Shown here: piece by piece, positions 19,164 to 28,324 of the stretch
How the letters are laid out: every line of letters starts with the position of its first letter
Position numbering within the stretch: position 1 is the first letter of the stretch
From: UBA7803 sp034522075
Lineage (GTDB): Bacteria > Pseudomonadota > Gammaproteobacteria > Pseudomonadales > Azotimanducaceae
Length of the DNA: 64,000 nucleotides
Reading direction: 5' to 3'
NCBI GenBank assembly: GCA_034522075.1
Contig: JAXHLO010000006.1
Span: 124,001-188,000 of the forward strand
Position numbers and translations under genes: made by a program
The notes under the pieces: generated by a model
Seen by the model: only the letters and a program-made list of their open reading frames with translations
Told to the model about the DNA's origin: nothing
Database searches by the model: none

Positions 19164-20789
19164 GTGAGCACGGCGGAATGCAGCCGGACCCTGCTGGCGC
19201 TGCTGCGCGCCTACGGCGTCGACAGCGTGTTCGGCATACCCGGCAATCACACGGTGGAGTTCTTCCGCCATCAGCCCGGCAGCGGCATCCGCCACATCAC
19301 CACCCGCCACGAACAGGGTGCGGCCTTCATGGCCGACGGTTACGCGCGGGCTTCGGGACGGCCGGGCGTGTGTCTGCTGATCAGCGGTCCGGGTCTGCTG
19401 AACGCGGCGACGGCCATTGCCCAGGCACGCGCCGACAGCGTACCCATGCTGGTGATCAGCGCCGTCGCGCCGCGCAGCGAGCTGGGCATGGGGCACGGTA
19501 CGCTGCACGAACTGCCGGACCAGCGGGCCGCCGCCGCATCCTTCTGCCTGTGGAGTCATACCCTGCTCGACCCAGGCAATCTGCCGGAAGTCATACACCA
19601 GGCCTTCACCACGTTCGCCTGCACCCGGCCGGGGCCCGTACATCTGGAGATTCCCCTGGACCTGATGCGGGCGCCGGGTACCACAGACACGGCTGCGCGG
19701 CCGCTGCCCCTGCCGCCGGCACCCCATCCGGCCGCGGTGGCGGCGGCGGCGCGATTGCTGGAACGGGCCCGACAACCGCTGCTGCTGGCCGGCGGCGGGG
19801 CCACGGCAGCTGCCGAACCCCTGCTTGCCCTGGCCGAACGCCTCGATGCCCCGGTACTCAACACGGTCAACGGCAAAGGCCTGTGCCCGCCCGGGCATGT
19901 CCAGCACGTGGGCGGCAGTCCGTCGCTGCCCAGTCAACGGCGTGCTCTGGCAGCGGCGGACGCAGTCCTGGCAGTGGGCACGGAACTGGCCGAGACCGAC
20001 TTCGACCTGCTCATGTCCGGCCCGTTCGAGGCGGGCAGCGGCCTGATCCGGCTGGATATCGATCCCGCCCAGCTCGGCCGCAATGCCCGGGCCGAACTGT
20101 CGCTGGCCGGCGACGCGGCTGCCGGGCTGCAGGCCCTGTTGCTCGACCTGGGTTCGCCCCGCGGCGCCGCCGAGCCCGCCTCGGGAAGCCGGGCCGCGGC
20201 GCTGCGCGCGCAAATCCCCGCCGAGCACCACTACCATGCGCAGATGGCAGCGTTTCTCGACGCCGTGCGCCAGGCGCTGCCGGACGCCGTGCTGGTGGGT
20301 GATTCCACTCAGCCCACCTACTACGCGGCCTGGCAGTATGAATGCCCGGCCCCAAGGCGCTATTTCCACTCGGTGAGCGGCTTCGGCACCCTGGGCTACG
20401 CCATTCCCGCCGCCTTCGGCGCCGCCCTGGCCGTAGACCGGCCGGTCATGGCCCTCATCGGTGACGGCGGCGCGCAGTTCACCCTTGCCGAGTTGTCCAC
20501 CGGCGCGGCGTTGGGCCTCGGCGTGCCGGTGATCGTGTGGCGCAACGACGGCTATCAGGAAATCGCCAACAGCATGACCGGCGTCGGCGTGGACGCCGCC
20601 AGCACGCGGATCCAGCCTCCGGATTTCCGGCACGCAGCAGCGGCCCACGGCTGCGGTTATCAGCGGGTCAGCGACCTGCCGGGGCTGGCTGCCGCGCTGA
20701 CGGCGGCGGCCGCGGCACGCACGCCGACCGTGATCGAGGCGCGCCAGGAAGATTTCCTCAGCGAACCCACCGGTGGCTGGTACACATGA
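19164..20789 (+). CDS. aruI: Thiamine-diphosphate decarboxylase, AruI-like (5-guanidino-2-oxopentanoate decarboxylase)
   Basis: A 541-residue enzyme of the acetolactate-synthase fold. Catalytic Glu in TRHEQGAAFMADGYARASG near residue 50; the C-terminal ThDP motif starts GDGGAQFTLAELSTGAALGL and ends at NDGY near 455. Acetolactate synthase is unlikely because the gene stands alone, without an ilvH-type regulatory subunit. It overlaps (ATGA) a transaminase of the AruH type. In Pseudomonas, AruH makes 2-ketoarginine from arginine and AruI decarboxylates it to 4-guanidinobutyraldehyde. Assignment rests on family plus pairing. GenBank-style annotation might call it a generic TPP-binding protein. 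Confidence 0.75.
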   Translation: MSTAECSRTLLALLRAYGVDSVFGIPGNHTVEFFRHQPGSGIRHITTRHEQGAAFMADGYARASGRPGVCLLISGPGLLNAATAIAQARADSVPMLVISAVAPRSELGMGHGTLHELPDQRAAAASFCLWSHTLLDPGNLPEVIHQAFTTFACTRPGPVHLEIPLDLMRAPGTTDTAARPLPLPPAPHPAAVAAAARLLERARQPLLLAGGGATAAAEPLLALAERLDAPVLNTVNGKGLCPPGHVQHVGGSPSLPSQRRALAAADAVLAVGTELAETDFDLLMSGPFEAGSGLIRLDIDPAQLGRNARAELSLAGDAAAGLQALLLDLGSPRGAAEPASGSRAAALRAQIPAEHHYHAQMAAFLDAVRQALPDAVLVGDSTQPTYYAAWQYECPAPRRYFHSVSGFGTLGYAIPAAFGAALAVDRPVMALIGDGGAQFTLAELSTGAALGLGVPVIVWRNDGYQEIANSMTGVGVDAASTRIQPPDFRHAAAAHGCGYQRVSDLPGLAAALTAAAAARTPTVIEARQEDFLSEPTGGWYT

Positions 20790-21957
20790 GCCTGCACTTA
20801 AGTGACATCACGGCACGGCTGCAGACACCGGCGGCCGCCCTGTGGGACGTTCACGAGGAGGCCGTAGCGCGTCACGCCCGGGGCGAGGACATCATCGTGC
20901 TGTCCGTGGGCGACCCGGATTTCGCCACACCGGACTACATCACCCGGCACACGGTGGCGCAGATCGAGCGCGGGCGCACCCACTACTCACCGGCGGCCGG
21001 CGAAACCGTGCTGCGCCAGGCCATCGCCGATCTGGAGACGCGCCTGGGCGGCGGTGCGTTCAGCGCCGATCAGTTCGTGGTGTTTCCCGGCGCCACCGCT
21101 GCCTTGTACGGAGTATTCGCCTGCCTGGCGGACCCGGGGGACGAAGTGATCATTCCAGAACCCATGTATGCCGCCTATCAGCCGCTCATGGATGCGCTCG
21201 GCATCGTCGTGCGCCACGTGCCGCTGCGCGGCCGGGACTTCGAACTGGACGCCGACGCGGTGCTGGCGGCGGTCACGCCGCGTACCCGGGCCGTGCTGGT
21301 GAATACCCCCGGCAATCCCTGCGGCAACCTGATTCCCGGGGAGACCCTGGGCTATCTGGCCCGGGAGTGCCTCGCCCGGGATCTGTGGCTGGTGTGCGAC
21401 GAGGTCTATTCCCTGGTGACTTTCGATGCGCCGCATCAGTCCCTGCTGCGCGCGGCTGACACGCTGACCAACGTCATCGTGGTGGACGGCCTGTCGAAAT
21501 CCCACGCCATGAGCGGCTGGCGGGTAGGCTGGGCGGCAGCCGCCCCGGAAATGGTGGAAGCACTCACCCGCCTGGCCGGCGCGGCATTCTTCGGCTGCTG
21601 CCAGTTCGTCCAGGACGGCGCCGCCTACGCCCTCGCTCACGACGAACCGGACGTGACCGCCATGCGCGACGAGTACCGGCGCCGGCGCGACTATGCCATG
21701 AGCCGCCTGGACGCCATCGACGGGCTCGACTACTGCCGGCCCCGGGCCGGCATGTTCATCATGATCGACGTCAGCGCGGTGAGCCGCGGCGGCGGCGAAT
21801 TCGCCGCACGGCTGTTCTCCGAAGCGCAGGTATCCACCCTGCCGGGGACCGCCTTCGGCCCAGTGCCGCCGGCTACGTGCGCGCCAGCCTGACCCAACCG
21901 GTGGCGATACTCGAGGAAGCGTTCGATCGGATGGCGCGGATTCTGCCCGAGGTCTGA
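20786..21957 (+). CDS. aruH: PLP aminotransferase, AruH-like (arginine-pyruvate transaminase), late frameshift
   Basis: Class I/II aminotransferase of about 390 residues. VLSVGDPDFATPDYI at the start, THYSPAAGE, the VNTPGNPCGN loop near 175, DEVYS near 205, and the PLP lysine in GLSKSHAMSGWRVGW near 238. At 21859-21861 a run of three C where four are expected throws the frame off (FGPVPP). In the corrected frame it continues AAGYVRASLTQPVAILEEAF and ends at ILPEV, with TGA at 21955-21957. This is a clear homopolymer deletion. Coupled to aruI by overlapping start and stop. Confidence 0.82.
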
Positions 21958-21980
21958 GGCACGTCGCCTCAGACCTCGGG
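21946..21980. terminator. Bidirectional hairpin shared by two convergent genes
   Basis: Perfect 15-bp inverted repeat (21946-21960 with 21966-21980), loop ACGTC. Each arm encodes the last codons and the stop of one gene: Pro-Glu-Val-stop for the aminotransferase on the plus strand and the same for the threonine-synthase-like gene on the minus strand. Confidence 0.7.
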
Positions 21981-23144
21981 CATCGGATATTTGAGGCCCG
22001 TGGCGCAGTTGAACAGCACCACCCGGGCCTCGCTGCCCAGCAGCCCCTGCTGCAGCGCCTGCTCCCAGGCTGCCACAGTGGCGGCCCCTTCCGGACACAG
22101 CAACAGACCTTCCTGCCGGGCCACCGCCGCCTGAGCCGCCAGAATCTGCGCATCGGTAACCGCCAGCGCCGCTCCGCCGGACTCGCGCACCGCCCGCAGG
22201 ATGAGGAAGTCGCCGACTGCCGCGGGCACGCGAATGCCGGCCGCCACGGTATGCGCGTCCCGCCAGGGCTCGGCGAATTCCTCCCCGGCGTCGAAAGCGC
22301 GCACGATGGGTGCACAGCCGGCCGCCTGCACCGCGAACATGCGAGGGCGCGCGGACCCGATCCAGCCGAGCGCTTCCAGTTCGTCGAAGGCCTTCCACAT
22401 GCCGATCAGGCCGGTGCCCCCGCCGGTGGGATAGAAGATGGCGTCGGGCAGAGTCCAACCGAGCTGCTCGGCGAGCTCGATGCCCATGGTCTTCTTGCCC
22501 TCGATACGGTAAGGCTCTTTGAGGGTAGACAGGTCGAACCAGCCATGGGCCTCGCGGCCTTCCGCCACCCGCGCGCCGCAGTCGTTGATCAGCCCGTCCA
22601 CGCGATGCACCCGGGCGCCCTGCATGGCGGTTTCGCGAATGTTGATCTCCGGCGTGTCGGCGGGACAGAACACGGTAGACACCAACCCCGCGCGAGTGGC
22701 GTACGCGGCCAGAGCGGCACCGGCGTTGCCGTTGGTGGGCATGGCCAGATGGTCGAGCCCCAGCTCCCGCGCCATGGCCACCGCCAGCGCCAGGCCGCGG
22801 GCTTTGAACGAGCCCGTGGGCAGCCGGCCCTCGTCCTTCACCAGTGCCTCAGCGCCGGCACCCGCGGTCGCGGTGGGCGTGGAACGTATGGGGATCAGGG
22901 GGGTGACCACCTCGCCCAGGCTGACCACGTTGGCGCTGTCGGTCACCGGCAGCAGTTCGCGGTAGCGCCAGAACCCGCCGGGGCGAGCGGTCATGAGGTC
23001 GCGGTCCACGGCCGCGCGCAGCGCCGGCAGATCGTAGCGCACCAGCAATGGCCGGCCCGCCGGGGACAGGCCATGGACCCGCCCGGCCGGCAGCCGCTCG
23101 CCGGTCAGCGAGCATTCCAGATGGGAGACGAAGGTGCGTATCAT
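21969..23144 (-). CDS. Threonine synthase-like PLP enzyme
   Basis: A 391-residue fold-type II PLP enzyme. N-terminal cysteine/zinc-less leader with HLECSLTGERLPAGRVHGLS, SLGEVVTPLIPI, PLP lysine in PTGSFKARG near residue 108, the NGNAGAALAAYA phosphate/substrate loop, and the glycine-rich PTGGGTGLIGMWKAF near 230. This is the subgroup annotated as threonine synthase; related pyridoxal-dependent lyases share the pattern, so the substrate is not certain. ATG 23144 is the start that fits the family; it is divergent from the S9 peptidase with 42 bases between. Confidence 0.8.
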   Translation of the reverse strand: MIRTFVSHLECSLTGERLPAGRVHGLSPAGRPLLVRYDLPALRAAVDRDLMTARPGGFWRYRELLPVTDSANVVSLGEVVTPLIPIRSTPTATAGAGAEALVKDEGRLPTGSFKARGLALAVAMARELGLDHLAMPTNGNAGAALAAYATRAGLVSTVFCPADTPEINIRETAMQGARVHRVDGLINDCGARVAEGREAHGWFDLSTLKEPYRIEGKKTMGIELAEQLGWTLPDAIFYPTGGGTGLIGMWKAFDELEALGWIGSARPRMFAVQAAGCAPIVRAFDAGEEFAEPWRDAHTVAAGIRVPAAVGDFLILRAVRESGGAALAVTDAQILAAQAAVARQEGLLLCPEGAATVAAWEQALQQGLLGSEARVVLFNCATGLKYPMPEV

Positions 23145-23186
23145 GAGCGCATTGTGCCACTTCGGCATGCCCGGCAAGGAGTGCCC

Positions 23187-25202
23187 ATGCGCCGTTTGTT
23201 CCCCTGTCTGCTGCTGGCTCTGAGCCTGCCGGCAGGCGCCGACGAAGCCGACCACTTCGGCCCCCTGGACGTTTTCGACCTGGAATGGGCCGACGACCCG
23301 CAGGTTGCCCCGGATGGCGGCACGGTGGCTTACGTGCGCCGCGGCTACGACATCATGAAAGACCAGGTGCGCAGCCGGATCTGGCTGGTCGACACGGACG
23401 GCGGCGCCCACCGGCCGCTGGCTGACGCGGCCGGTCATACGCCGCGCTGGTCGCCGGACGGCAAGCGCATCGCCTTCCTCGCCGCCACCGACGAAGGGGT
23501 GGAAGTGCACATGCACTGGCTGGCCGACAACCGCACGGCCCGGCTGACTCAATTGCCGGAAAACCCGCAGAATCTCACCTGGTCGCCGGACGGCCGGCAG
23601 CTGGCCTTCGCCATGTTCGTCGAGCAGCCGGCCAAACCCATGGTCGAGATGCCCAAAGCGCCGGAGGGGGCGGACTGGGCACCGGCAGCCACCGTCATCG
23701 AGCAGGTCAACTACCGGGCCGATGCCGCCGGGTATCTGCGCCAGGGCTTCCGCCACGTGTTCGTCCTGCCGGCGGACGGCGGCACACCGCGCCAGGTGAC
23801 GTCCGGCGACTACCATCATGACGGCGGCCTCGCCTGGGCCGTGGACGGCGAAAGCCTGTATGTATCGGCCAATCGGCGCGACGACTGGGAGTTCGAGCCC
23901 CAGGACAGCGCCCTGCACCAGGTGGACCTGCGCAGCGGCGAGATCACCCAGCTCACCGACCGCTACGGGCCGGAGGGCGAACCGGCACTGTCTCCGGACG
24001 GCCGCTATCTGGCTTTCACCGGCTTCAACGACCGCCACATGGGCTATCACAACCGGCGCCTGTCGCTGCTCGAACTGGCCAGCGGCGAGATCCGCCAGCT
24101 CAGCGACGACCTGGACCGCAGCGTCGGCAATCCCCAGTGGGATCCGCGGGGTCGCGGACTGTACGTGAGCTATGACGACCGCGGCCGCGGCGTGGTCGCG
24201 TATCTGCCGCTGCGGGGTGAAGCCCGCACCGTGACCGAGCGCCTGGGCGGGCTGTCCCGGGGCCGGCCCTACACCGCCGGCAGCTTTCACAGCGCGGCGG
24301 GCACCGTGGCCTTCACCGACTCGCAGCCGTCACGGCCGGCGGACATCGCCGTGGCCGCCGGGGACGGCACGCGGCTGCTCACCCGACTGAACGAGGATGC
24401 CCTGGGTCACAAAGACCTGGGTGAGGTCGAGCGCTTCGAGTTCGCCTCGCGGCTGGACGATCGCAGCATCGAAGCCTGGGTCGTCAGACCGCCGGATTTC
24501 GACCCCGAAAAACGCTATCCGCTGATCCTGGAGATTCACGGCGGTCCCTTCGCCGCCTACGGACCGCACTTCGCCAGCGAGATGCAGCTCTACGCTGCTG
24601 CCGGCTACGTGGTGGTGTACGTGAACCCGCGGGGCAGCACCAGCTATGGTGACGAATTCGCCAACCTGATACACCACGACTATCCCGGCGGCGACTTCGA
24701 CGATCTCATGTCGGCCGTCGACCACGCCATCGAGGCGGGGTGGGCGGATCCGCAGCGGCTCTATGTCACCGGCGGCAGCGGCGGCGGCATCCTCACCGCC
24801 TGGATCGTCACTCACACCGACCGTTTCCGCGCGGCCGTGGCCCAGAAACCCGTGATCAACTGGTACTCCATGGCCTTCACCAGCGACATCTACACCTTCA
24901 TGGTGCGCTACTGGTTCGCCGAGCCGCCGTGGGAGGCGCCGGAAGAATATCTGCGCCGCTCACCGCTGCACTACGTGGATCAGGCGGCCACGCCCACCAT
25001 GCTGCTGACCGGCGAACGGGATTTCCGCACGCCCATGAGCGAGTCGGAGCAGTTCTATCAGGCGCTGAAACTGAACCAGGTGGACAGTGCCCTGGTGCGG
25101 ATTCCCGAGGCGGCCCATGGCATCGCCAATCGGCCCAGTCACCTGATTGCCAAGGTCAAGCACGTGCTCGCGTGGTTCGACCGCTATGCCGACGACGACT
25201 GA
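23187..25202 (+). CDS. S9-family prolyl oligopeptidase-type peptidase, secreted
   Basis: A 671-residue periplasmic serine peptidase with signal peptide MRRLFPCLLLALSLPAGA. The N-terminal beta-propeller has WD-like blades (PRWSPDGKRIAFLA, LTWSPDGRQLAFAM, PALSPDGRYLAFTG). The C-terminal alpha/beta hydrolase domain begins near 430: HGGPFAAYG oxyanion region, nucleophile in VTGGSGGGILTAW near 530, Asp in TGERDFRTPMS near 610, and His in EAAHGIANRPS near 645. ATG 23187 follows an AGGAG site with 5 bases spacing. Acts in peptide use. The 3' end overlaps the patatin gene by 19 bases. Confidence 0.9.
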   Translation: MRRLFPCLLLALSLPAGADEADHFGPLDVFDLEWADDPQVAPDGGTVAYVRRGYDIMKDQVRSRIWLVDTDGGAHRPLADAAGHTPRWSPDGKRIAFLAATDEGVEVHMHWLADNRTARLTQLPENPQNLTWSPDGRQLAFAMFVEQPAKPMVEMPKAPEGADWAPAATVIEQVNYRADAAGYLRQGFRHVFVLPADGGTPRQVTSGDYHHDGGLAWAVDGESLYVSANRRDDWEFEPQDSALHQVDLRSGEITQLTDRYGPEGEPALSPDGRYLAFTGFNDRHMGYHNRRLSLLELASGEIRQLSDDLDRSVGNPQWDPRGRGLYVSYDDRGRGVVAYLPLRGEARTVTERLGGLSRGRPYTAGSFHSAAGTVAFTDSQPSRPADIAVAAGDGTRLLTRLNEDALGHKDLGEVERFEFASRLDDRSIEAWVVRPPDFDPEKRYPLILEIHGGPFAAYGPHFASEMQLYAAAGYVVVYVNPRGSTSYGDEFANLIHHDYPGGDFDDLMSAVDHAIEAGWADPQRLYVTGGSGGGILTAWIVTHTDRFRAAVAQKPVINWYSMAFTSDIYTFMVRYWFAEPPWEAPEEYLRRSPLHYVDQAATPTMLLTGERDFRTPMSESEQFYQALKLNQVDSALVRIPEAAHGIANRPSHLIAKVKHVLAWFDRYADDD

Positions 25203-27577
25203 GCCTCCAACTCGTCCAGGTGCTGCGCCAGATCGTCGAGCTCACCCTGGCAGCGGTCGAGGCGGGAGCGTTCCGTGTCGATGATGGTCCGGAACAGCCG
25301 GCGCTTTAAGGCATCGGCGTCTGCGATGGAGCCTTCCGCGGCGTCAACCAGCAGGTCGACGACCCGTTCGGCACCGTTGAGCCGGCCCCACAGATAGTCG
25401 TGCTCGCGATAGGCCCGGTTGAAGAAGCCGAGAAAACCCATGAACTCGCGGCAGCGCAACCCGCCGAACCGTGCGGCCAGGCTGGGCGCATCCTCCGGGC
25501 TGATGCGTTCCACCCGCACGGGGGTGAGCGGATCGGGGCCGCCTTCCAGGGAGCCCGGCGCCAGCAACAGCACGTCGTAGACGGGGAAGCCCATGTAATC
25601 GCCCAGCACGCCTTCGCGCAACGTCTCGTTGTCCAGGCGCTGATGGAATTCGAAGAAGGCTTCGTCCAGCTCCCGGTCGAGGGTCTGCAGGCTCAGGGAA
25701 TCGGCCAACCCCTCCAGCAGTGAGAAGGCTTCGTCATCGGCCAGCGGCACCCGGCCGCAGGCTGCAACGAGGCGCGCCACCAGGTCTTCGTCGATGTCCT
25801 CGGAGCGGCGCAGACGGTAGCAGCGTTCCATGAACTCATAAGCACATTGCTTGAAGCCGTCGAGGGCATCACGCGCCGACTCGCTCAGGGCCCGATCGCC
25901 TTCATGCTGATTGAGGCGGCGGATGAGAAACTGCAGCCGGCGGATACGGAAGGTCACGTCGAAGCGCTGCAGAAACGCCTCCTGACGATTCTCCAGGCGG
26001 GCGGCCGATTGCTCCGCCGAGATCGCCGATTCATCAGCGGCGTGCTGCCACCAGCCTGCCAGAGACTGCTCCATGGCCCGCCGCAGTCTCGGCTCCGCCG
26101 GCTCGTCGGCAAGTTCCGACCAGGATTGCACCAGCGCATCCACCAGCCGCCAGATGCGCCGCTGAATATAGACATGGTAAGCCAGCCCCATGCTGACCTC
26201 GGCCTGATGGAGCATGGCGGCGCGCAGGTAGCTGACCAGATCGGCGGTCAGGGGCTGACGGGCGTGAACGGCCCGCATTTCCGCCACCATGCGTTCGATG
26301 TCCGCGCGATTGGCTTCGATGATGCGTCGATTGACCTGCACCCGGGCATCCTGGGCCACCACTTCGCCCAGGTCGTCGAGAATGGGCTGGTTGCGCGGAA
26401 TGGATGACAGGGCCGCGCGGATGGTGCTGAGATAGCCCAGGCTCGGTCCTTCGGCCTGGTCCACCGCCACGTTCGGATCCGGTTCGATGAAGGTTATGCA
26501 GCGTTTCACCCGACGATCGGCGGCGCGGTGATTGAGGGCCTGCAGGGCCGACCGGAACGGCTTGTTGTTGACGATGCCGCCATCCACGAAATAACGATCG
26601 GCGGGGTCGAAGTGATGGTGGGCCGGGCTGCCGTCGCCGACGCGCAGGCTGTTGCGCAGAAAGTCCTGCTCGCCGGGCCATTTCAGCCCGCGCCCGGCCA
26701 GGACTCGCTGCATCTCGCCGTGATGGAACGGCGGAAAGGCGCCGGCATACGAGGAGCTCGCCCGAGCCGCCCAGACCAGCGCCGCTTCATTGCCGTCAGC
26801 GAAATCGCTCGTTGCACTGCCCGAGTCCGTCGCCACGTGAGACAACTGGCAGATGGCCGCATGAGCCTGTTCCCGTGCCACCAGGCCATCGTGCAGACGA
26901 ATGGTTCGCGGATACCCGAGCAGGTCGGTGAGGCTGGCGTAGACGTCGAGCCGTTGTCCGGGCGGCAGCAGGCTGCTGCCGGCTCGCCGGGTGGCCGCCA
27001 GGGCCTCGAGCGCGTCGAAGAAGTGGTTGCACAGGCGCTCGCCGGAGAACGGCGGCCGGAACCAGGCCGAGCGCACCAGCCGGGTGAGCTTACCGCGGGT
27101 CTCAGCATCGGCGCCGATGTCCCGCGGCAGCCACCACGACAACGCGCGCAGGAACGGGTACAGATACCACTTGTGCCAGGGCCGTGTCTCCTTGGCCGCC
27201 AGCTTTTCCACATCGGCCTCGGCCATCCAGCCCTCGGTCTGGGCATCGAGCCGGGCATCGTCCACCAGCGCCTTGGCCAGCATGACGCCGTTGATGGCAC
27301 CGGCGGAAGCTCCGGCGATCACGTCGATGACCACGCGGAAGTGATCCCGGCCGTTGATCTCCCTGAGCAAGTCGAAATAGACGGCCTCGGTGTCGAACGC
27401 CCGATCGTCGGAGCCATCCCCGTAGCCGCCGTCAGCGGGACGCTGGCCATCCGCTTCGTGAAGTACCTTGGAAGCGCGGACCAGCTTCAGCAGTTCCTTG
27501 GTGACCCCATGCATATACACGGCGAGGGACGCGCCCCCGTAGATCACCACCGCCAGTCGCAGCTCTTTCTTTGCCAT
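25184..27577 (-). CDS. Patatin-like phospholipase with DUF3376-type C-terminus
   Basis: A 797-residue cytoplasmic protein. N-terminal patatin domain: oxyanion hole VIYGGASLAVYMHGVTKELL, nucleophile elbow IAGASAGAINGVML near residue 90, and the catalytic Asp in YFVDGGIVNNKPF near 330. The long helical C-terminal part (residues about 450-797) is typical of the patatin-like group carrying DUF3376. It would act on acyl esters of lipids. No signal peptide. Divergent from the SIMPL gene (46 bases). Confidence 0.8.
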   Translation of the reverse strand: MAKKELRLAVVIYGGASLAVYMHGVTKELLKLVRASKVLHEADGQRPADGGYGDGSDDRAFDTEAVYFDLLREINGRDHFRVVIDVIAGASAGAINGVMLAKALVDDARLDAQTEGWMAEADVEKLAAKETRPWHKWYLYPFLRALSWWLPRDIGADAETRGKLTRLVRSAWFRPPFSGERLCNHFFDALEALAATRRAGSSLLPPGQRLDVYASLTDLLGYPRTIRLHDGLVAREQAHAAICQLSHVATDSGSATSDFADGNEAALVWAARASSSYAGAFPPFHHGEMQRVLAGRGLKWPGEQDFLRNSLRVGDGSPAHHHFDPADRYFVDGGIVNNKPFRSALQALNHRAADRRVKRCITFIEPDPNVAVDQAEGPSLGYLSTIRAALSSIPRNQPILDDLGEVVAQDARVQVNRRIIEANRADIERMVAEMRAVHARQPLTADLVSYLRAAMLHQAEVSMGLAYHVYIQRRIWRLVDALVQSWSELADEPAEPRLRRAMEQSLAGWWQHAADESAISAEQSAARLENRQEAFLQRFDVTFRIRRLQFLIRRLNQHEGDRALSESARDALDGFKQCAYEFMERCYRLRRSEDIDEDLVARLVAACGRVPLADDEAFSLLEGLADSLSLQTLDRELDEAFFEFHQRLDNETLREGVLGDYMGFPVYDVLLLAPGSLEGGPDPLTPVRVERISPEDAPSLAARFGGLRCREFMGFLGFFNRAYREHDYLWGRLNGAERVVDLLVDAAEGSIADADALKRRLFRTIIDTERSRLDRCQGELDDLAQHLDELEAQSSSA

Positions 27578-27622
27578 GGCGAGGCATTATAGTGGCGTCG
27601 TCAACATCACAGGGACTCTGCC

Positions 27623-28321
27623 ATGCCGATCTTTCACAGCCTTCCCGGCCGCCTGACCGCATTGCTGCTCGCCGCGCTGTTCTGCGGGGGGGCCGCTGCA
27701 GAAGCGCCCCAAGGCATCCACGTCACCGGCATCGGTGAGATCGTGGCCGTTCCCGACATGGCGCGTCTGACCCTGGAAGTCCGCCGCGAAGGCCGCGATG
27801 CGGCGGCTCTGAAAGCCGAGCTCGACCAGGTAACCGGCGCGGTGCTCGAACTCGCCGACGAACTCGACATCCCGCGACGGGACGTCACCGCTGCCGCGGT
27901 GAACATTCACCCGCGCTATCAGCGCCGCAACGGCGACGAGCAGCCGGAAGGTGTCATCGCCAGCCGCACTATCGAGATCACGCTGATGGAACTGGAGCGC
28001 ATCGGCGAACTCATCAATGGGGCTCTGGAACGGGGTGCCAACGGCGTGCGCGGGGTAGCCCTGGACGCCAGTAACCGGGTAAAGCTGGAACAGCAGGCAC
28101 TGGATGAAGCCATCGACGACGCTGTTCGTGAGGCGCGCCAGATCGCGCAGCGCTTCAACGTCAACCTGGGCATGCTGCAGGACGCCCGTGCAGGCCACCA
28201 TCAGGTGCAGCCGCTGATGATGGAAGCCATGAGCGCGCGCAGCGCCGACAAAGGCAGCTTTTCTCCGGGGGAAATGACCATCCGCCGGGAGGTGCAGGCC
28301 ACCTTCGGCATCCGCCGGTAG
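27623..28321 (+). CDS. SIMPL-domain (DUF541) periplasmic protein
   Basis: 232 residues, signal peptide MPIFHSLPGRLTALLLAALFCGGAAA, then IHVTGIGEIVAVPDMARLTLEV, the SIMPL start. The family is periplasmic, linked to oxidative-stress survival, and has no known chemistry. Late part ALDEAIDDAVREARQIAQRFN matches the conserved helix. Confidence 0.82.
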   Translation: MPIFHSLPGRLTALLLAALFCGGAAAEAPQGIHVTGIGEIVAVPDMARLTLEVRREGRDAAALKAELDQVTGAVLELADELDIPRRDVTAAAVNIHPRYQRRNGDEQPEGVIASRTIEITLMELERIGELINGALERGANGVRGVALDASNRVKLEQQALDEAIDDAVREARQIAQRFNVNLGMLQDARAGHHQVQPLMMEAMSARSADKGSFSPGEMTIRREVQATFGIRR

Positions 28322-28324
28322 CGG

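Noticed and set aside
18324..20648. 774-residue minus-strand open frame
   Set aside because: It lies antisense to the M20 and AruI-like genes, which have recognisable motifs; it has none.
19164..20789. Acetolactate synthase (ilvB)
   Set aside because: No regulatory subunit gene, and the pairing with an AruH-like aminotransferase fits AruI better.
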